Below, one piece after another: positions 17,481 to 27,858 of a DNA stretch of 64,000 bases. Position 1 is the stretch's first letter. Each line of letters begins with the position of its first letter. Where the stretch lies: positions 1 through 64,000 of the forward strand of contig JACTMI010000007.1 of NCBI GenBank assembly GCA_014584695.1, written 5' to 3'. The stretch comes from Acidobacteriota bacterium. GTDB taxonomy: Bacteria > Acidobacteriota > Thermoanaerobaculia > Multivoradales > JAGPDF01. The notes under the pieces are model-generated. The model was not told where the DNA came from. It saw nothing but the letters and a program-made list of their open reading frames with translations, and did no database searches. Position numbers and translations under genes: made by a program.

Positions 17481-17837
17481 ATGGCCTACGTCGACGGATT
17501 CCTGATCCCGATTCCGAAGCGCAAGGTGGCGGCCTACCGGAAGATCGCGCGGCTGGCCGGCAAGGTCTGGCGGGAGCACGGCGCGGTCGCCTACTGCGAG
17601 TGCGTCGGCGAGGACCTGGCGATTCCGGGCGGCACGTCGTTTCCGAAGCGGGTGCGGGCGAAGCCGGGCGAGACGGTGATCTTCGCCTGGATCCGCTACA
17701 AGTCGCGCGCCCATCGCGACCGAGTCAACGCCAAGGTGCTCCAGGACCCGCGACTCGAGAAGCTCGCCGCCGAACCCATGCCTTTCGACATGAAGCGGAT
17801 GTCCCACGGCGGCTTCGAGATGCTGGTGGACCTGTAG
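17481..17837 (+). CDS. DUF1428-family protein
   Basis: MAYVDGFLIPIPKRKVAAYRKIARLAGKVWREHGAVAYCECVGED...MPFDMKRMSHGGFE. Confidence 0.88.
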   Translation: MAYVDGFLIPIPKRKVAAYRKIARLAGKVWREHGAVAYCECVGEDLAIPGGTSFPKRVRAKPGETVIFAWIRYKSRAHRDRVNAKVLQDPRLEKLAAEPMPFDMKRMSHGGFEMLVDL

Positions 17838-17955
17838 GTCGACCGGCGGCGAGGCGAGAGCCCGACTTCGACGGGTGCGCCCGACGTCCTGGCGCACCAA
17901 GTCTGCTCGATGGAGGAGTTGAGACGGGACCTCTGGGCGACTGCGTGGGTCACTG

Positions 17956-18784
17956 GAAGCTATCCCTAAACCGGCATAGCGATTGCTCGGATGCGGCATC
18001 ATGCTCAAGATGTCACGCGAAGTACTCGACTGGATCTGTCAGCAGATTCCCGGTCTGTCGAAAAGCCCGCTCAGCGGGAGACCCAGCATCGACAAGCGCA
18101 AGGTCGTCGCCGGCATCTTCTGAATGCTCGACAACGGTGCGAAATGGAAGGACCTTCCACGACGTTCTGGCAGCAGGAGCGCCGTGCATCGCTGGGTCAA
18201 GCGATGGATGGAACAGGGCGTCTTCGAGGAGATCCTCCGCGCCGCGGGAAGTCTCGTCGAAGAGCGCGATGGCTACCGGTTCTACGAGTGCTTCATCGAC
18301 ACCACCTTCTCCAAGGCGAAAGGCGGAGGCGATGGCATCGGACTCACGCGAGTCGGCAAAGGCGTGAAGATCATGGTCTTGCTCGATGCTCACGGCCTCC
18401 CGGCGGCGGTCAACACGGCTTTCGCGAATCGCGCCGAAAGTCATCTCGCACAGCAACTCTTCGACTTCATGATTCCGGAATCGTTGCCCGACCGTGTCGT
18501 CGGCGACAATGCCTACAATAGCGATGCGCTCGACGAGATCCTCTCCGAGCGCGGCATCGAACTCATCGCGCCGCATCGATCGAATCGACTCCCCGAGAAC
18601 AAGACTCAGGATGGTCGATCGCTGCGTCGCTGCAAGCGACGATAGACCGTCGAGCGCTCGATCGCCTGGCTGCAGAACTACCGAAGGCTCCGCATTCGAT
18701 GGGAACGATCGGCTGCACTCTTTCAAACCTTTCTCCACTTCAGCTGCACGCTCCTGCTTCTCAGACAGGTTCTGGGATAGCTTC
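17956..18784 (+). mobile_element. degenerate IS5-family insertion sequence
   Basis: Imperfect terminal inverted repeats GAAGCTATCCCTAAACC (17956-17972) and GGTTCTGGGATAGCTTC (18768-18784), 15/17 match, flanking a transposase frame. Confidence 0.85.
18001..18780 (+). pseudogene. IS5-family transposase with two in-frame nonsense codons
   Basis: Frame reads ...VVAGIF*MLDNGAKWKDLP...LRRCKRR*TVERSIAWLQNYRRLRIRWE...; stops TGA at 18121 and TAG at 18643 sit at usual Trp positions. Confidence 0.88.
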
Positions 18785-18994
18785 TAGACGACGGAGTCAG
18801 CGCCTCAGCAGGGAGACCCCGGTTGGGTTCGTCGCGAGAGGCCGCAGCTGCCGGAGTTGACTGGCGCTCGCGGCCCCGAGAGGTCGAAGCGTATCCGGCA
18901 ACACGCCGCAGGTTTCGACAGGCGACAACACCCGGCAACTCCTGCAGAGCCGGCCCGGTGGTAGAAGCCAACCGAGGCTTCCGGGCTCTCAGGC

Positions 18995-21334
18995 TCAGGG
19001 GTGCGGCTCGAACCTCTCTACCAGACTGTCCGGCTCGCCCGCTCTCCTCGCCGGTCCTCGGCTCTGGCCGGGAGAATCCACCGCTGGAAAGCTCAGGAGC
19101 AACGTCAAGTCCTCGCCGGGGCGGATCTCGTGCTTCTGCGTGAAGCTACCGAGGTCGGGGTGCGAAACGTGGACATGGATCTCGCCAAACCGTCGCAGTC
19201 CCAGGCGGAAGGAACCGTCTGAACCCGTGAGCGTTCCGAGCCCGTCAACGGTGACTCGAGCATGGAGCACCGGCCGGCCGGCCACGTCCGTCACGGTGCC
19301 GAAGAGCGTCGCCGCGCGAAAGAGCCGCAGGTGGGCTCGGCCCGGTCTTTGGTCGTCGCAGCTCACCGCGACGCGGCTTTCGGCAAAGGAGTAACCCTCC
19401 TTCCCCGCTACCACTCGCAGCAAACCGCACGGCAGGGGCTCGAGCGTGAATCGGCCAGCTTTGTTGGTGATCACCGAGGGGAGGGGCGCCGCCGCTGGGG
19501 AGGGGCTGCGACTCTCCTCTTGTCTCTGAACGGTGATCGCGGCGCCAGCTACCGGCAATCCCTCCTCGTCCTCGACGAACCCTTCGACCATGCCGGCCCG
19601 CTCGAGCAGGAGCTCGATCTCGCCCGCCTCATCCGCCGACCTCACGCTGAGCGAGCCCGGCAAGTACCCCCGAGCTTCCACGCGAAGTTCCAACGGCACT
19701 CCCTTCGGCAGACTCGTGAGCTCGAAGCGCCCGGCCTCGTCCGAGTTCCCTGCGGCAGACGGCCCGGAGACCGCCGTCGCACCCCGGCCCTCAGGTCCGC
19801 TGACCGCGACACTCAGCCGGGCCCCCGACACCGCGGCTCGATGTTCGTCGAGCACGCGGCCGACCAGCGCGGCGCCTTGATCCATCACGATATCGCCGAG
19901 GTCGACGCGATCTCCCGGCCCCAGTACTTCGACCTCGTCACTCAGCCACACCGCGAAGCTCTCGGCGCTGACGACGACGCGGTAGCGACCGGGATCCCAC
20001 CGCCCCCGGAGCTCGAAGCCGCCGAGGAGATCAGTGGACGACGAAGCGAGCACCGCCCGCTTGGCGCGGCGCCCCGCCAGCAGGTCACGCAGCGAGCTGT
20101 CGTCGCGGGGGCTCGTTACACGCGCGGTCGCGCCTTCGATGGGCGTACCCGCCGAATCGGTTACGCGGCCCTCGAGGACCACGGAGCCGGCCCCATCCTC
20201 GCTCCGCCGGCCGACCACCAGATCACCGAGATCCTGGAACGGCGTGCCGCTCATGGGTCGGACGATTCGCGAGTTCTCGGGTACTCCCTCGACACACAGG
20301 ACGAGCGACTCGAGCCTGGGCAGCTGTCGCAATGAGAAGCGCCCCTGCGCGTCGGTCGTGGCGGACCAGAACGGCTCGCTGGCTCGCCAGACTCCCCTGA
20401 ACGGCACCGGATCGCCATGTGGATCGACCAGTCGGGCGCGCACTTCCTCGATTCGTTCCGTACGGACGATCAGCTCCTCCGGCCGCGTGGCGTCGACGGT
20501 GCCTCGCCACGATCCTTCAGGACCTTCGAGCTGCAGCGCTCGAATCCGCCAGGACCCGGCGGGCGCCGTCACCGCGAACCTCCCCTTGGGATCCGCGCGA
20601 GCCACTGGAATCTCGTGGTCCCCGAACAGAATCGCGGCCAGGGGCGCTGGCGCGCCGTCGGCATCGACGACCCTGCCGAATCGGGTGACCACTTCTGTGG
20701 GAGCGGGAGCGAGTTGGGAGTTGCCGGTCGCCGGTATCACCACCTCGCCGATCGCCGGATGGAAGGCCACGAGCTCGTCAGCCCCTTCGGGCACCTCGAC
20801 GCGCAGTTCCAGTTGCGGCTGGAGGTGAGAGACCCGCCGTTCCGATACCCAGGCCGCCTCGCAGGTAGCCGCGGGCGTCGCTCCCGCGACGATCGAGAGC
20901 TTACCAAGTCCCGAGCCAACGACGGACGGATGCAGGCCTACGCCGGCCGTCTTGAGGCGCCTGGCCACCAGTGGTGGAAGCACTTGCGATGAGCGAGTCG
21001 CCAGACCGCGCACCCACTGCCTCTCAAGTCCCTCGCCCGAGGCTTCGAGCAGGCTCAGCACACCGCGCGCATCGAGCCGGAAGGAATCCCGCCCTGCCGG
21101 AACGCTCACCGATGCGAACCGGGCCGGCCAGTGCCCTCCCACAACCGTGGGCGCTGGTAGCCAGAAAGCGGGAGCGGCCGGTACGTAAGCTGTGATCTGA
21201 AGCGGCCCTGCGGCCTCGCGGTCCGGGAAAACAATCGACCCGCTAATCTGCCGCGCGCCTTCGGCCGTCTGCTCCGCGAGCGCTGGAGCGAGCGCCACGG
21301 CACAGGCGACAATGACGATGTCACGCAGTGACAC
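18995..21334 (-). CDS. secreted protein with multiple carboxypeptidase-regulatory-like (CarboxypepD_reg) repeats
   Basis: Repeated GRVxDxxGxPVxGAxVxV-type segments; signal peptide VSLRDIVIVACAVALAPALA; start could be upstream (21397). Confidence 0.75.
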   Translation of the reverse strand: MSLRDIVIVACAVALAPALAEQTAEGARQISGSIVFPDREAAGPLQITAYVPAAPAFWLPAPTVVGGHWPARFASVSVPAGRDSFRLDARGVLSLLEASGEGLERQWVRGLATRSSQVLPPLVARRLKTAGVGLHPSVVGSGLGKLSIVAGATPAATCEAAWVSERRVSHLQPQLELRVEVPEGADELVAFHPAIGEVVIPATGNSQLAPAPTEVVTRFGRVVDADGAPAPLAAILFGDHEIPVARADPKGRFAVTAPAGSWRIRALQLEGPEGSWRGTVDATRPEELIVRTERIEEVRARLVDPHGDPVPFRGVWRASEPFWSATTDAQGRFSLRQLPRLESLVLCVEGVPENSRIVRPMSGTPFQDLGDLVVGRRSEDGAGSVVLEGRVTDSAGTPIEGATARVTSPRDDSSLRDLLAGRRAKRAVLASSSTDLLGGFELRGRWDPGRYRVVVSAESFAVWLSDEVEVLGPGDRVDLGDIVMDQGAALVGRVLDEHRAAVSGARLSVAVSGPEGRGATAVSGPSAAGNSDEAGRFELTSLPKGVPLELRVEARGYLPGSLSVRSADEAGEIELLLERAGMVEGFVEDEEGLPVAGAAITVQRQEESRSPSPAAAPLPSVITNKAGRFTLEPLPCGLLRVVAGKEGYSFAESRVAVSCDDQRPGRAHLRLFRAATLFGTVTDVAGRPVLHARVTVDGLGTLTGSDGSFRLGLRRFGEIHVHVSHPDLGSFTQKHEIRPGEDLTLLLSFPAVDSPGQSRGPARRAGEPDSLVERFEPHP

Positions 21335-21400
21335 GCGGGTACCGCCTTGGGTCGGCTCAGGCTGATGGGGCCCGTGCAACACCATCCCGGGCTTCAACGG

Positions 21401-21802
21401 CTAACACCAGTCGTTGTCCATTGGAATCCCGCTTCCGTTGTCGAAGCAATAGACTGCGCCGTCAGCAGCCTGTCCCTTGTACGCGCCCTCGCACTCGATC
21501 TCGACAGGTTGCCCGCCCTCCTGCTCTGGAGGACATCTTGCACCGGCAAGGCATCTTTCCTCGTTGCATTGGACCCACCAATAGGGGTCCAAGCTCGGGT
21601 CACCATCCTCGGGGTGAAAGCCTCCGCTGCAGAAGCCTGGATTCTGGATGCTCAAGTTGCAGTCATGGGCCCACCCGCCCGTGTTGCCGCCCCACCACCA
21701 GCTCCCGGGGCCGAGATCGGGGTTCTCTGGCGCTTCCGGCGGCGCGAGTCCCAGGAATGCCGCAATGAGAATCGCCACTCGCCCCAACGGACCCAGTCTC
21801 AT
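21401..21802 (-). CDS. small secreted Cys-rich protein, unknown
   Basis: Signal-like N-term MRLGPLGRVAILIAAFLGLAPP followed by Trp/Gly/Cys-rich mature region. Confidence 0.55.
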   Translation of the reverse strand: MRLGPLGRVAILIAAFLGLAPPEAPENPDLGPGSWWWGGNTGGWAHDCNLSIQNPGFCSGGFHPEDGDPSLDPYWWVQCNEERCLAGARCPPEQEGGQPVEIECEGAYKGQAADGAVYCFDNGSGIPMDNDWC

Positions 21803-22498
21803 GTCAACCTCCCGTTGCCTGGACCTCAACTAGAAAGCCACCATCCAGCATCGCGCCATTCAGCAAGTCCTGCAGCTCTTCATCGGGCAAGAGTATGCCG
21901 CCGCTACACCGCCTGAAGACTCCTCGAACTCCCGAAGCGTGGCGCGAAGAAGGCTAGCGCCGATGATACTGGCCTCGCCGCTCCTGTCAAGGAGTTCGCG
22001 CCAGCTCGAAGCGGCCGCCGGGCTCGGCGCCGACGCCGTGATCCTCCAGCACGCCGGAATCTGCCTCGGCGTCTCCCCCGCCCCCCAAGGTCTCACCCTC
22101 CACGACCACCGCATCCCGCTCGGCCTGGCGATCGCCATCGAAGAGCGCTGGCCCGAGCCTCCGAGGGCGCTTCCCTCCCCGCGTGGTGAAGCGCCGAAAG
22201 AGTGAGGTACCTCATCTGCCGCAATTGGCGCAATGGGTCGCACCGGACGAAGGCCAAGGCCGAAAAAAAGGACCACCGAAGGAGACGCTCGCGAGCGCTG
22301 GGGCCCTGGTGGCAAGGTCGCCCCAGCCGTCGCCGGCGCCGGCACCAGCGACCGGCCGGCCGGCCGCCCGAAACCGGGGCCGCTCCCCGGTCATTCCCTG
22401 CTATGGAGCTTCTTGCTCCTCGCGCGGACGAGGCCGCCTCGGACTCGCGAGTGGCGGGACACGGGTCGCGAGTCGGTCGACGACGCGGCGTCAGGACC

Positions 22499-25400
22499 TC
22501 ATGGGCAGGCCGCCGCCGCCCCGCTCGACCAGGCGCAGCTGTCGCCGCTCTCGAAGCTGTCGGCGAACATCGGCACTTCGGCCTGGCAGGTGTCGAAGAA
22601 GCGCTGCAGCACCAGGCCCCGGTTCGCTTCGCTCATCGCCTCGAGGGGGAAGGCGAGGAAGGTCGTGAAGTAGGTCGGTCCGAGCTTCGAGACCGCGCCG
22701 AGGTTGGTGTTGCCCGCCGGCAGATCGCCGCGGAAGGCGGTCTGGCCGCTACCCAACGTCAACGTGTCCGAGAAGTCGCTGAACAGTCCGGCGTAGGTGA
22801 GCGTCAGATCCTGGTAGGGGGAGTAGACGTTCTCGCCGTCGACCCGGGTGTAGTCGCCGCTGTCAGAGGCCACCTGGCTGAAACCGAGGTATTGCTGCAT
22901 GAACGCGTTCGCGGCCTGCGTGCCGGAGCCCAACATGTCCCAGCCGTAGTCCTGGGAGGAGAGGAAGAGGCAGCGGCCGTTCTGCAGGTAGAGCGCGAGG
23001 GCATCCTGCGCCGCCGCCTGGGGCCCGGCCGAGGGGCTGGTCGAGCCGGTGAACCGGTCGCCGGAGAACCAGACCACCGACCGGTAGGGCCGCAAGTCGT
23101 CGAGGGTCGGCTCGCCCCCTTCGACGACCACGTCCCAGACGTCGTAGACGGCGAGCGAGTTGAGCGTCGTCTGGTAGCGGTCCTGGACGTTCGGCGTGTC
23201 GTCGTCGTCGTCGACCAGGAGCACGGTCGGATTCGCGGTGTGGAACTCGAAGGCGGCCGAGACCGTCTGGCCGCAGGCATTGCCGCCGGTGACGCGCCAG
23301 AAGTAGGTCGTGTCGCCGTCCAACGCCGGCGTGACCTCCCAGCTCGTGCCGGGGACGGTGGTCGAGCGGACGATCGAGCCGAAGCCGGCGTCGATCGCGA
23401 CCTCGACCAGATAGCTCGCCGCCTGGGCCGCGGCGCTCCACGACAGCGTCGGCCGCCGCGGCACGTCGAGCGCGCCGTCGGCGGGGGTGAGCAGCGTCGC
23501 CGCGGCGGGGTTCCCGGTGAAGACCTCCAGGCCGACGTCGCGCGTCTTGACGCCGGTCGTGCTCGAGCCCTGGATCTCGATCGAGTAGGAACCGGCGCTG
23601 GCGCCGGCGGTGTTGCCGATGGTCAGGGTCGAGGAGTTGCCCGGCGTCACCGGGTTGGGCACGAAGGTCGCGGTGGTGCCCGCCGGGTGACCGCTCGCGC
23701 CGAGCGTGACCGGGTTGGAGAAACCGAGGACCGAGCCGACGTCGACGGTGTAGACGGCGTTCGCCCCCGCGCAGATCGATTGGCTCGCCGGGCCGGCGCC
23801 GAGCGTGAAGTCGGCCTGGAGCGCGCAGTTCCAGCAGACCAGCGCGAAGTCCTGGTCGGTCGGGTCGCCGTTGAGCGGCACGCCGTCGCCGGCGATCAGG
23901 GTCGCGGCGACGGTGATGGTCGCCGAGCCGCCGGGGCTCTGGACGAAGACGTTCTCGACGTTGCTGCGGATGTCTGCGGTGCCGCCGGTCGCCGACCAGC
24001 CGCTGACGAAGCGGTTGCCGAGGTAGGTGTTGCCGTTGTTCTCGACCACCAGGTCGAGGTTGTTGACCAGCGCCGGGTTGGCGCCCAGCGCGCCCGGGGC
24101 GTCGGTCCAGGCGAGCGAGACCTTGAGCGGCTTCGTCGCGTCGGGCACGCCGAGGGTGACCTGGAACTGCTGGCCGGTGTCGCTCAGGAGCTCATTCTGG
24201 TCCCAGAGCGCGCGGGAGACGGTCGGCGTGATCATCGAGGGCAGGTGGATCCGCCCCCAGCCCTCGTTGTTGTTCGGGATGTCGGCGGTCCCCATGTCGA
24301 CCGTGCCGTTGACCAGCAGCGCCTTGAGCATCGCCGGGCTGGGATCGCCGGCGGCCGGGAACTCCTGCCGCCACCATTCGGTCAGCAGGACGGCGGCGCC
24401 GGAGACGTGCGGCGCGGCCATGCTGGTGCCGGTGCAGAAGGCGTAGAGGTTGTTGGTGCCGGCGATCGCGGTCGCGCAGAGGCCGCCGAGGTCGTTGCGC
24501 GAGGAGGCGATCTGCGTGCCCGGCGCGGCGACCGTGGGCAGGATGCGGCCGTCCACCGCCGGCCCGCGGCTGCTCGAGTTGGTGATGACGTCGATGCTGC
24601 CGGCCCGGAAGTTCTGCGAGTTGGCGACCGAGATCATGTTCTTGGCCTCTTTGGGCGCCGTCAAGGTGCTGGCGCCCGGGCCCGAGTTGCCCGCGGAGAA
24701 GACCAGGGTGAAGGGCTCGGCGACGGCTGGGGTGTCGAAGTTGCCGTCGCGCACCATGAAGTCGTGGGTCCGCTCGGAGGCCTGGTAGCCGTGGGCGGTC
24801 CCCTCGCCGGTGGTCCACGAGTTGTTGCTGCCGATGGCGCCGCCGAGCAGGGCTCGCTTGGTGTGCTCCTGCCAGCCGCCGGCCGGCGGCCAGGCGGATC
24901 CCGACAGCGAGTTCATGGCGTAGATGCCGTAGGCGGGCGCGACACCCAACCCGTAGAGGAAGCCGTTGGCGTCCGCGAACAGGCCGCTGGCGTCGCCGCC
25001 GACGATGCCGGCGACGTGCGTGCCGTGGCCGCCGCCGCTGCAGTCCGAGCCGGGCTGGCCCGGCGGGTCACAGGCGCCGGCGAAGGAGGAGCCGCCGACG
25101 ATGTGCGGGCCGAGGTCGGGGTGGTCGTAGTCGACGCCGGTGTCGACGATCGCCCAGGTCACGCCGCTGCCGTCGAGGCCCACGGAGGAGAGCCAGGTGT
25201 TGTAGCCGATGAACGGGACGCCGGCGGTGTAGTTGCCGGCGACGATCTGCGAGGACATCTCGTCGTCGAGGGTCGGCCGCGGGCTCTCGTAGCCGAGCCA
25301 GACCACCTCGGGCAGCGCCGCGATCTCGGCCAGCAGCTCCGCGCCCACCTGCACGATGGCGTCCCAGAAGGCGCCGTCGGGCTGGGCGGCGTGGGACTGG

Positions 25401-26050
25401 AGGACGGTGGCGCCGAGCGTTTCGAGGGCGCGCAGCGTCGGCTCGGGATCGCCGGCGTTGAAGAAGCTGACGTCGACGTTCTCGATCCGGCCACTCTTGG
25501 CGAGCAGCTGCTCGCTGATCTTGTAGGCGGGGTGCAGGAGGCCCTGCCAGCGGACGAAGTCGAGCGTCTCGGCGGCTTCGATCTGGCTCTCCCCCGCCCA
25601 GACGAGGTAGGTGTGGTGCGGGTAGTACTGCAGCACCCGCAGGCCCGCCGCCGCCAGCTGACCGATCCACTCGGTCCGCGTCGGCCCGATCAGATGGACC
25701 AGCCGGAGCTGCTCGCCCGCCGAGCTGGCGCGGCTCGCCGCGGGCAGCGCGGGCTCGCCTTCGGCCAGCGGATCGAAGCGGTGGGCGCCCACCCGCACCT
25801 GACCCGCCTCGGCCACCTCCTCGAAGCGGACGCCGCGCGCCTCGAGGTCGCGCAGCCCCGATTCGGTCAGGACCAGCCAGCGGAAGCTGCCGTAGTCGAG
25901 GCTCCGCTCGGCGGGGATGCCCGCGAGCCGGGCGGCCTCCTCGGCGGGGACGCGGACGAAGTGCGAGCCGCGCGCCGTGTCGGCGTCGGCGGCGAGCGGA
26001 GCGAGCAGCCAGAGGGCCGCCGCGGCGAAGCGATAGCTGAGTCGGAACAT
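22499..26050 (-). CDS. subtilisin-like S8 serine peptidase, secreted, with C-terminal DSFESGDxxAWSS tag
   Basis: Catalytic motifs AIVDTGVDYDHPDL, GHGTHVAGIVGG, GTSMAAPHVSGAAVLL; signal peptide. Confidence 0.93.
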   Translation of the reverse strand: MFRLSYRFAAAALWLLAPLAADADTARGSHFVRVPAEEAARLAGIPAERSLDYGSFRWLVLTESGLRDLEARGVRFEEVAEAGQVRVGAHRFDPLAEGEPALPAASRASSAGEQLRLVHLIGPTRTEWIGQLAAAGLRVLQYYPHHTYLVWAGESQIEAAETLDFVRWQGLLHPAYKISEQLLAKSGRIENVDVSFFNAGDPEPTLRALETLGATVLQSHAAQPDGAFWDAIVQVGAELLAEIAALPEVVWLGYESPRPTLDDEMSSQIVAGNYTAGVPFIGYNTWLSSVGLDGSGVTWAIVDTGVDYDHPDLGPHIVGGSSFAGACDPPGQPGSDCSGGGHGTHVAGIVGGDASGLFADANGFLYGLGVAPAYGIYAMNSLSGSAWPPAGGWQEHTKRALLGGAIGSNNSWTTGEGTAHGYQASERTHDFMVRDGNFDTPAVAEPFTLVFSAGNSGPGASTLTAPKEAKNMISVANSQNFRAGSIDVITNSSSRGPAVDGRILPTVAAPGTQIASSRNDLGGLCATAIAGTNNLYAFCTGTSMAAPHVSGAAVLLTEWWRQEFPAAGDPSPAMLKALLVNGTVDMGTADIPNNNEGWGRIHLPSMITPTVSRALWDQNELLSDTGQQFQVTLGVPDATKPLKVSLAWTDAPGALGANPALVNNLDLVVENNGNTYLGNRFVSGWSATGGTADIRSNVENVFVQSPGGSATITVAATLIAGDGVPLNGDPTDQDFALVCWNCALQADFTLGAGPASQSICAGANAVYTVDVGSVLGFSNPVTLGASGHPAGTTATFVPNPVTPGNSSTLTIGNTAGASAGSYSIEIQGSSTTGVKTRDVGLEVFTGNPAAATLLTPADGALDVPRRPTLSWSAAAQAASYLVEVAIDAGFGSIVRSTTVPGTSWEVTPALDGDTTYFWRVTGGNACGQTVSAAFEFHTANPTVLLVDDDDDTPNVQDRYQTTLNSLAVYDVWDVVVEGGEPTLDDLRPYRSVVWFSGDRFTGSTSPSAGPQAAAQDALALYLQNGRCLFLSSQDYGWDMLGSGTQAANAFMQQYLGFSQVASDSGDYTRVDGENVYSPYQDLTLTYAGLFSDFSDTLTLGSGQTAFRGDLPAGNTNLGAVSKLGPTYFTTFLAFPLEAMSEANRGLVLQRFFDTCQAEVPMFADSFESGDSCAWSSGAAAACP

Positions 26051-26247
26051 GGTGGGCCCTCTCGACTGAAGAGCCCTCGCCGAGGCAAGCGGCGGCGCGA
26101 GCTCCGTGGACGCCGGTTCGAATCGAACGACGCAGAAACTACCACGAGCGGCGGCCCGGCGTGGTCGCGTCCGGGCGCTGGCCGACGGTTTTCCATTGCC
26201 GCTAGACTGAGGTTTCACGAAGCTCGCTTCGCACGGCGGAGGCCGAC

Positions 26248-27096
26248 ATGAGCCGATCTGGACCGGACTTCTCGAACCCGACCCGCCGCGCCGCCGCGGC
26301 CTGGAGTCTGCCGGCGTCGGGGGTGGCCGCGCTGCTCCTGGCCGCGCTGGCGGCGCCGCTCGCGGGCCAGGGCCGGTGCGACGCTTGCGGCCAGCGACCC
26401 TACGTCTGCGAGGTCGAGATCCGCGCCGCGCGCGGCGGCGAACGGCCGCGCGAGATCGATCCCCGGCGCGGGTTGCGGCTCTCGGCCGGCGAGACGATCG
26501 ACCTGGAGATCCAGGGCATCGACCAGTCGGGGCGGCGCTTCCCCGCCGAGCGCGCCGCCTTCGGCCTCGACCTCGACCGGCGCTGCCCGCGCGGCTTCGT
26601 GCGGGTCGAGGAGCGCGGCGACGGCCGCTTCCGGATCTCCCCCGGCGGCGGCCGCGGCGAGTGCGATCTCTGGCTCTGGGTGCCGGGCAATCTCAACCTC
26701 GAGTGGCGGCTGCCGCTCACCGTCGGCGCGACCGCGCTCGACGGCTACTCGCGGGCGCAGGCGGAGACGATCGCGCGCGCCCTCTACCAGGCGCTGCTCG
26801 GCCGCGACGCCGACCCGCCCGGGCTCGCGGCCGCGGTGGCCGAGATCCAGCGCGGCCGGCTCTCGTCCCAGATCGAGGGGATGGCGCGCAGCCCCGAGTT
26901 CTCGTCCCGCCGCTCCGGCCTTTCGGCCGGCCAGTTGCTCGACTCGTTCTACCTCGGCCTGCTCGGCCGCGAGGCCGACTCGAGCGGCGTCCGCACCTAC
27001 CTGCGCGACGTCGAGCGCGGCAAGATCGCCGAGGTGGTGATGGACATCGTCCGCTCGGAGGAGTTCGAGAGCCGGCTCGCCTCCGGGCGGCGGTGA
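26248..27096 (+). CDS. DUF4214-domain secreted protein
   Basis: ALYQALLGRDADPPGL...FYLGLLGREADSSGVRTYL repeats typical of DUF4214. Confidence 0.75.
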   Translation: MSRSGPDFSNPTRRAAAAWSLPASGVAALLLAALAAPLAGQGRCDACGQRPYVCEVEIRAARGGERPREIDPRRGLRLSAGETIDLEIQGIDQSGRRFPAERAAFGLDLDRRCPRGFVRVEERGDGRFRISPGGGRGECDLWLWVPGNLNLEWRLPLTVGATALDGYSRAQAETIARALYQALLGRDADPPGLAAAVAEIQRGRLSSQIEGMARSPEFSSRRSGLSAGQLLDSFYLGLLGREADSSGVRTYLRDVERGKIAEVVMDIVRSEEFESRLASGRR

Positions 27097-27115
27097 GCCG
27101 CGGGAGCGCGACGCC

Positions 27116-27718
27116 ATGCCGCACCTGAGCGAGCTGCTGGCGAGGAACCGGGCCTGGGCGGCGCGCCAGGTGGCGGGGGATGCGGGCTACTTCCAGCGCC
27201 TGACCGACATCCAGCGCCCCGACTACCTCTGGATCGGCTGCTCGGACAGCCGTGTCCCCGCCAACCAGATCGTCGATCTCGACCCCGGCCAGATGTTCGT
27301 CCACCGCAACGTCGCCAACCAGGTGTCGCCCGGCGACGCCAACGGCATGGCGGTCGTGACCTACGCGGTCGAGGTCCTGGAGGTGCGCGGCATCATCGTC
27401 TGCGGCCACTACGGCTGCGGCGGCGTGCGCGCCGCCCTGGCGGGCGGTGCGCGAGGGGTGGTCGCCGAATGGCTCGACCCGCTCGCCGAGCTGGCGCGCG
27501 TCCACCGCGCCGCGCTCGCCGCCGAGCCCGACGACGACTCCCGCTGGGCGCGGCTGTGCGAGCTCAATGTCGCCGCGCAGGTGCGGCGGCTGGCGGCGAC
27601 GGAGGTCGTCCGCGCCGCCCGGCGCCGCGACCCGCCGCTCACCCTCCACGGCTGGATCTACGACCTGCGCGATGGCCTGCTGCGCGATCTGGCCGTGGGC
27701 GACGCCGAGGCCCGCTGA
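27116..27718 (+). CDS. can: beta-class carbonic anhydrase
   Basis: WIGCSDSRVPANQI...FVHRNVANQV...GIIVCGHYGCGGVRAAL. Confidence 0.93.
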   Translation: MPHLSELLARNRAWAARQVAGDAGYFQRLTDIQRPDYLWIGCSDSRVPANQIVDLDPGQMFVHRNVANQVSPGDANGMAVVTYAVEVLEVRGIIVCGHYGCGGVRAALAGGARGVVAEWLDPLAELARVHRAALAAEPDDDSRWARLCELNVAAQVRRLAATEVVRAARRRDPPLTLHGWIYDLRDGLLRDLAVGDAEAR

Positions 27719-27858
27719 GCGAACGGGCCGCGCGCCGGCTCGCCCCGGCTCGCGGCGGGGGCGTCGAGCGCGATAAGCTTCGGCCGCCGCCCTCCCCGGG
27801 CGGCCCGCCCGTCCGGTTCCCCGGCCTTCGGCAGCTCCGTTTCGGAGGGAGTCCGTCC

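Noticed and set aside
15174-18008. 944-aa minus-strand ORF
   Set aside because: Shadow of the P-domain/IPTL protein gene and DUF1428; no recognisable motif.
18121-18123. TGA in the IS5 transposase as a possible selenocysteine codon
   Set aside because: Position is normally Trp in IS5 transposases, no redox motif, and a second stop (TAG) occurs downstream; treated as a pseudogene.
26110-26140. GGTTCGAATCGAACGA as tRNA T-arm
   Set aside because: No acceptor or anticodon stem around it; upstream region of the S8 peptidase.
22202-26251. 1349-aa plus-strand ORF
   Set aside because: Antisense shadow ORF of the S8 peptidase; low-complexity Arg/Gly/Ala composition typical of high-GC DNA, no domain.
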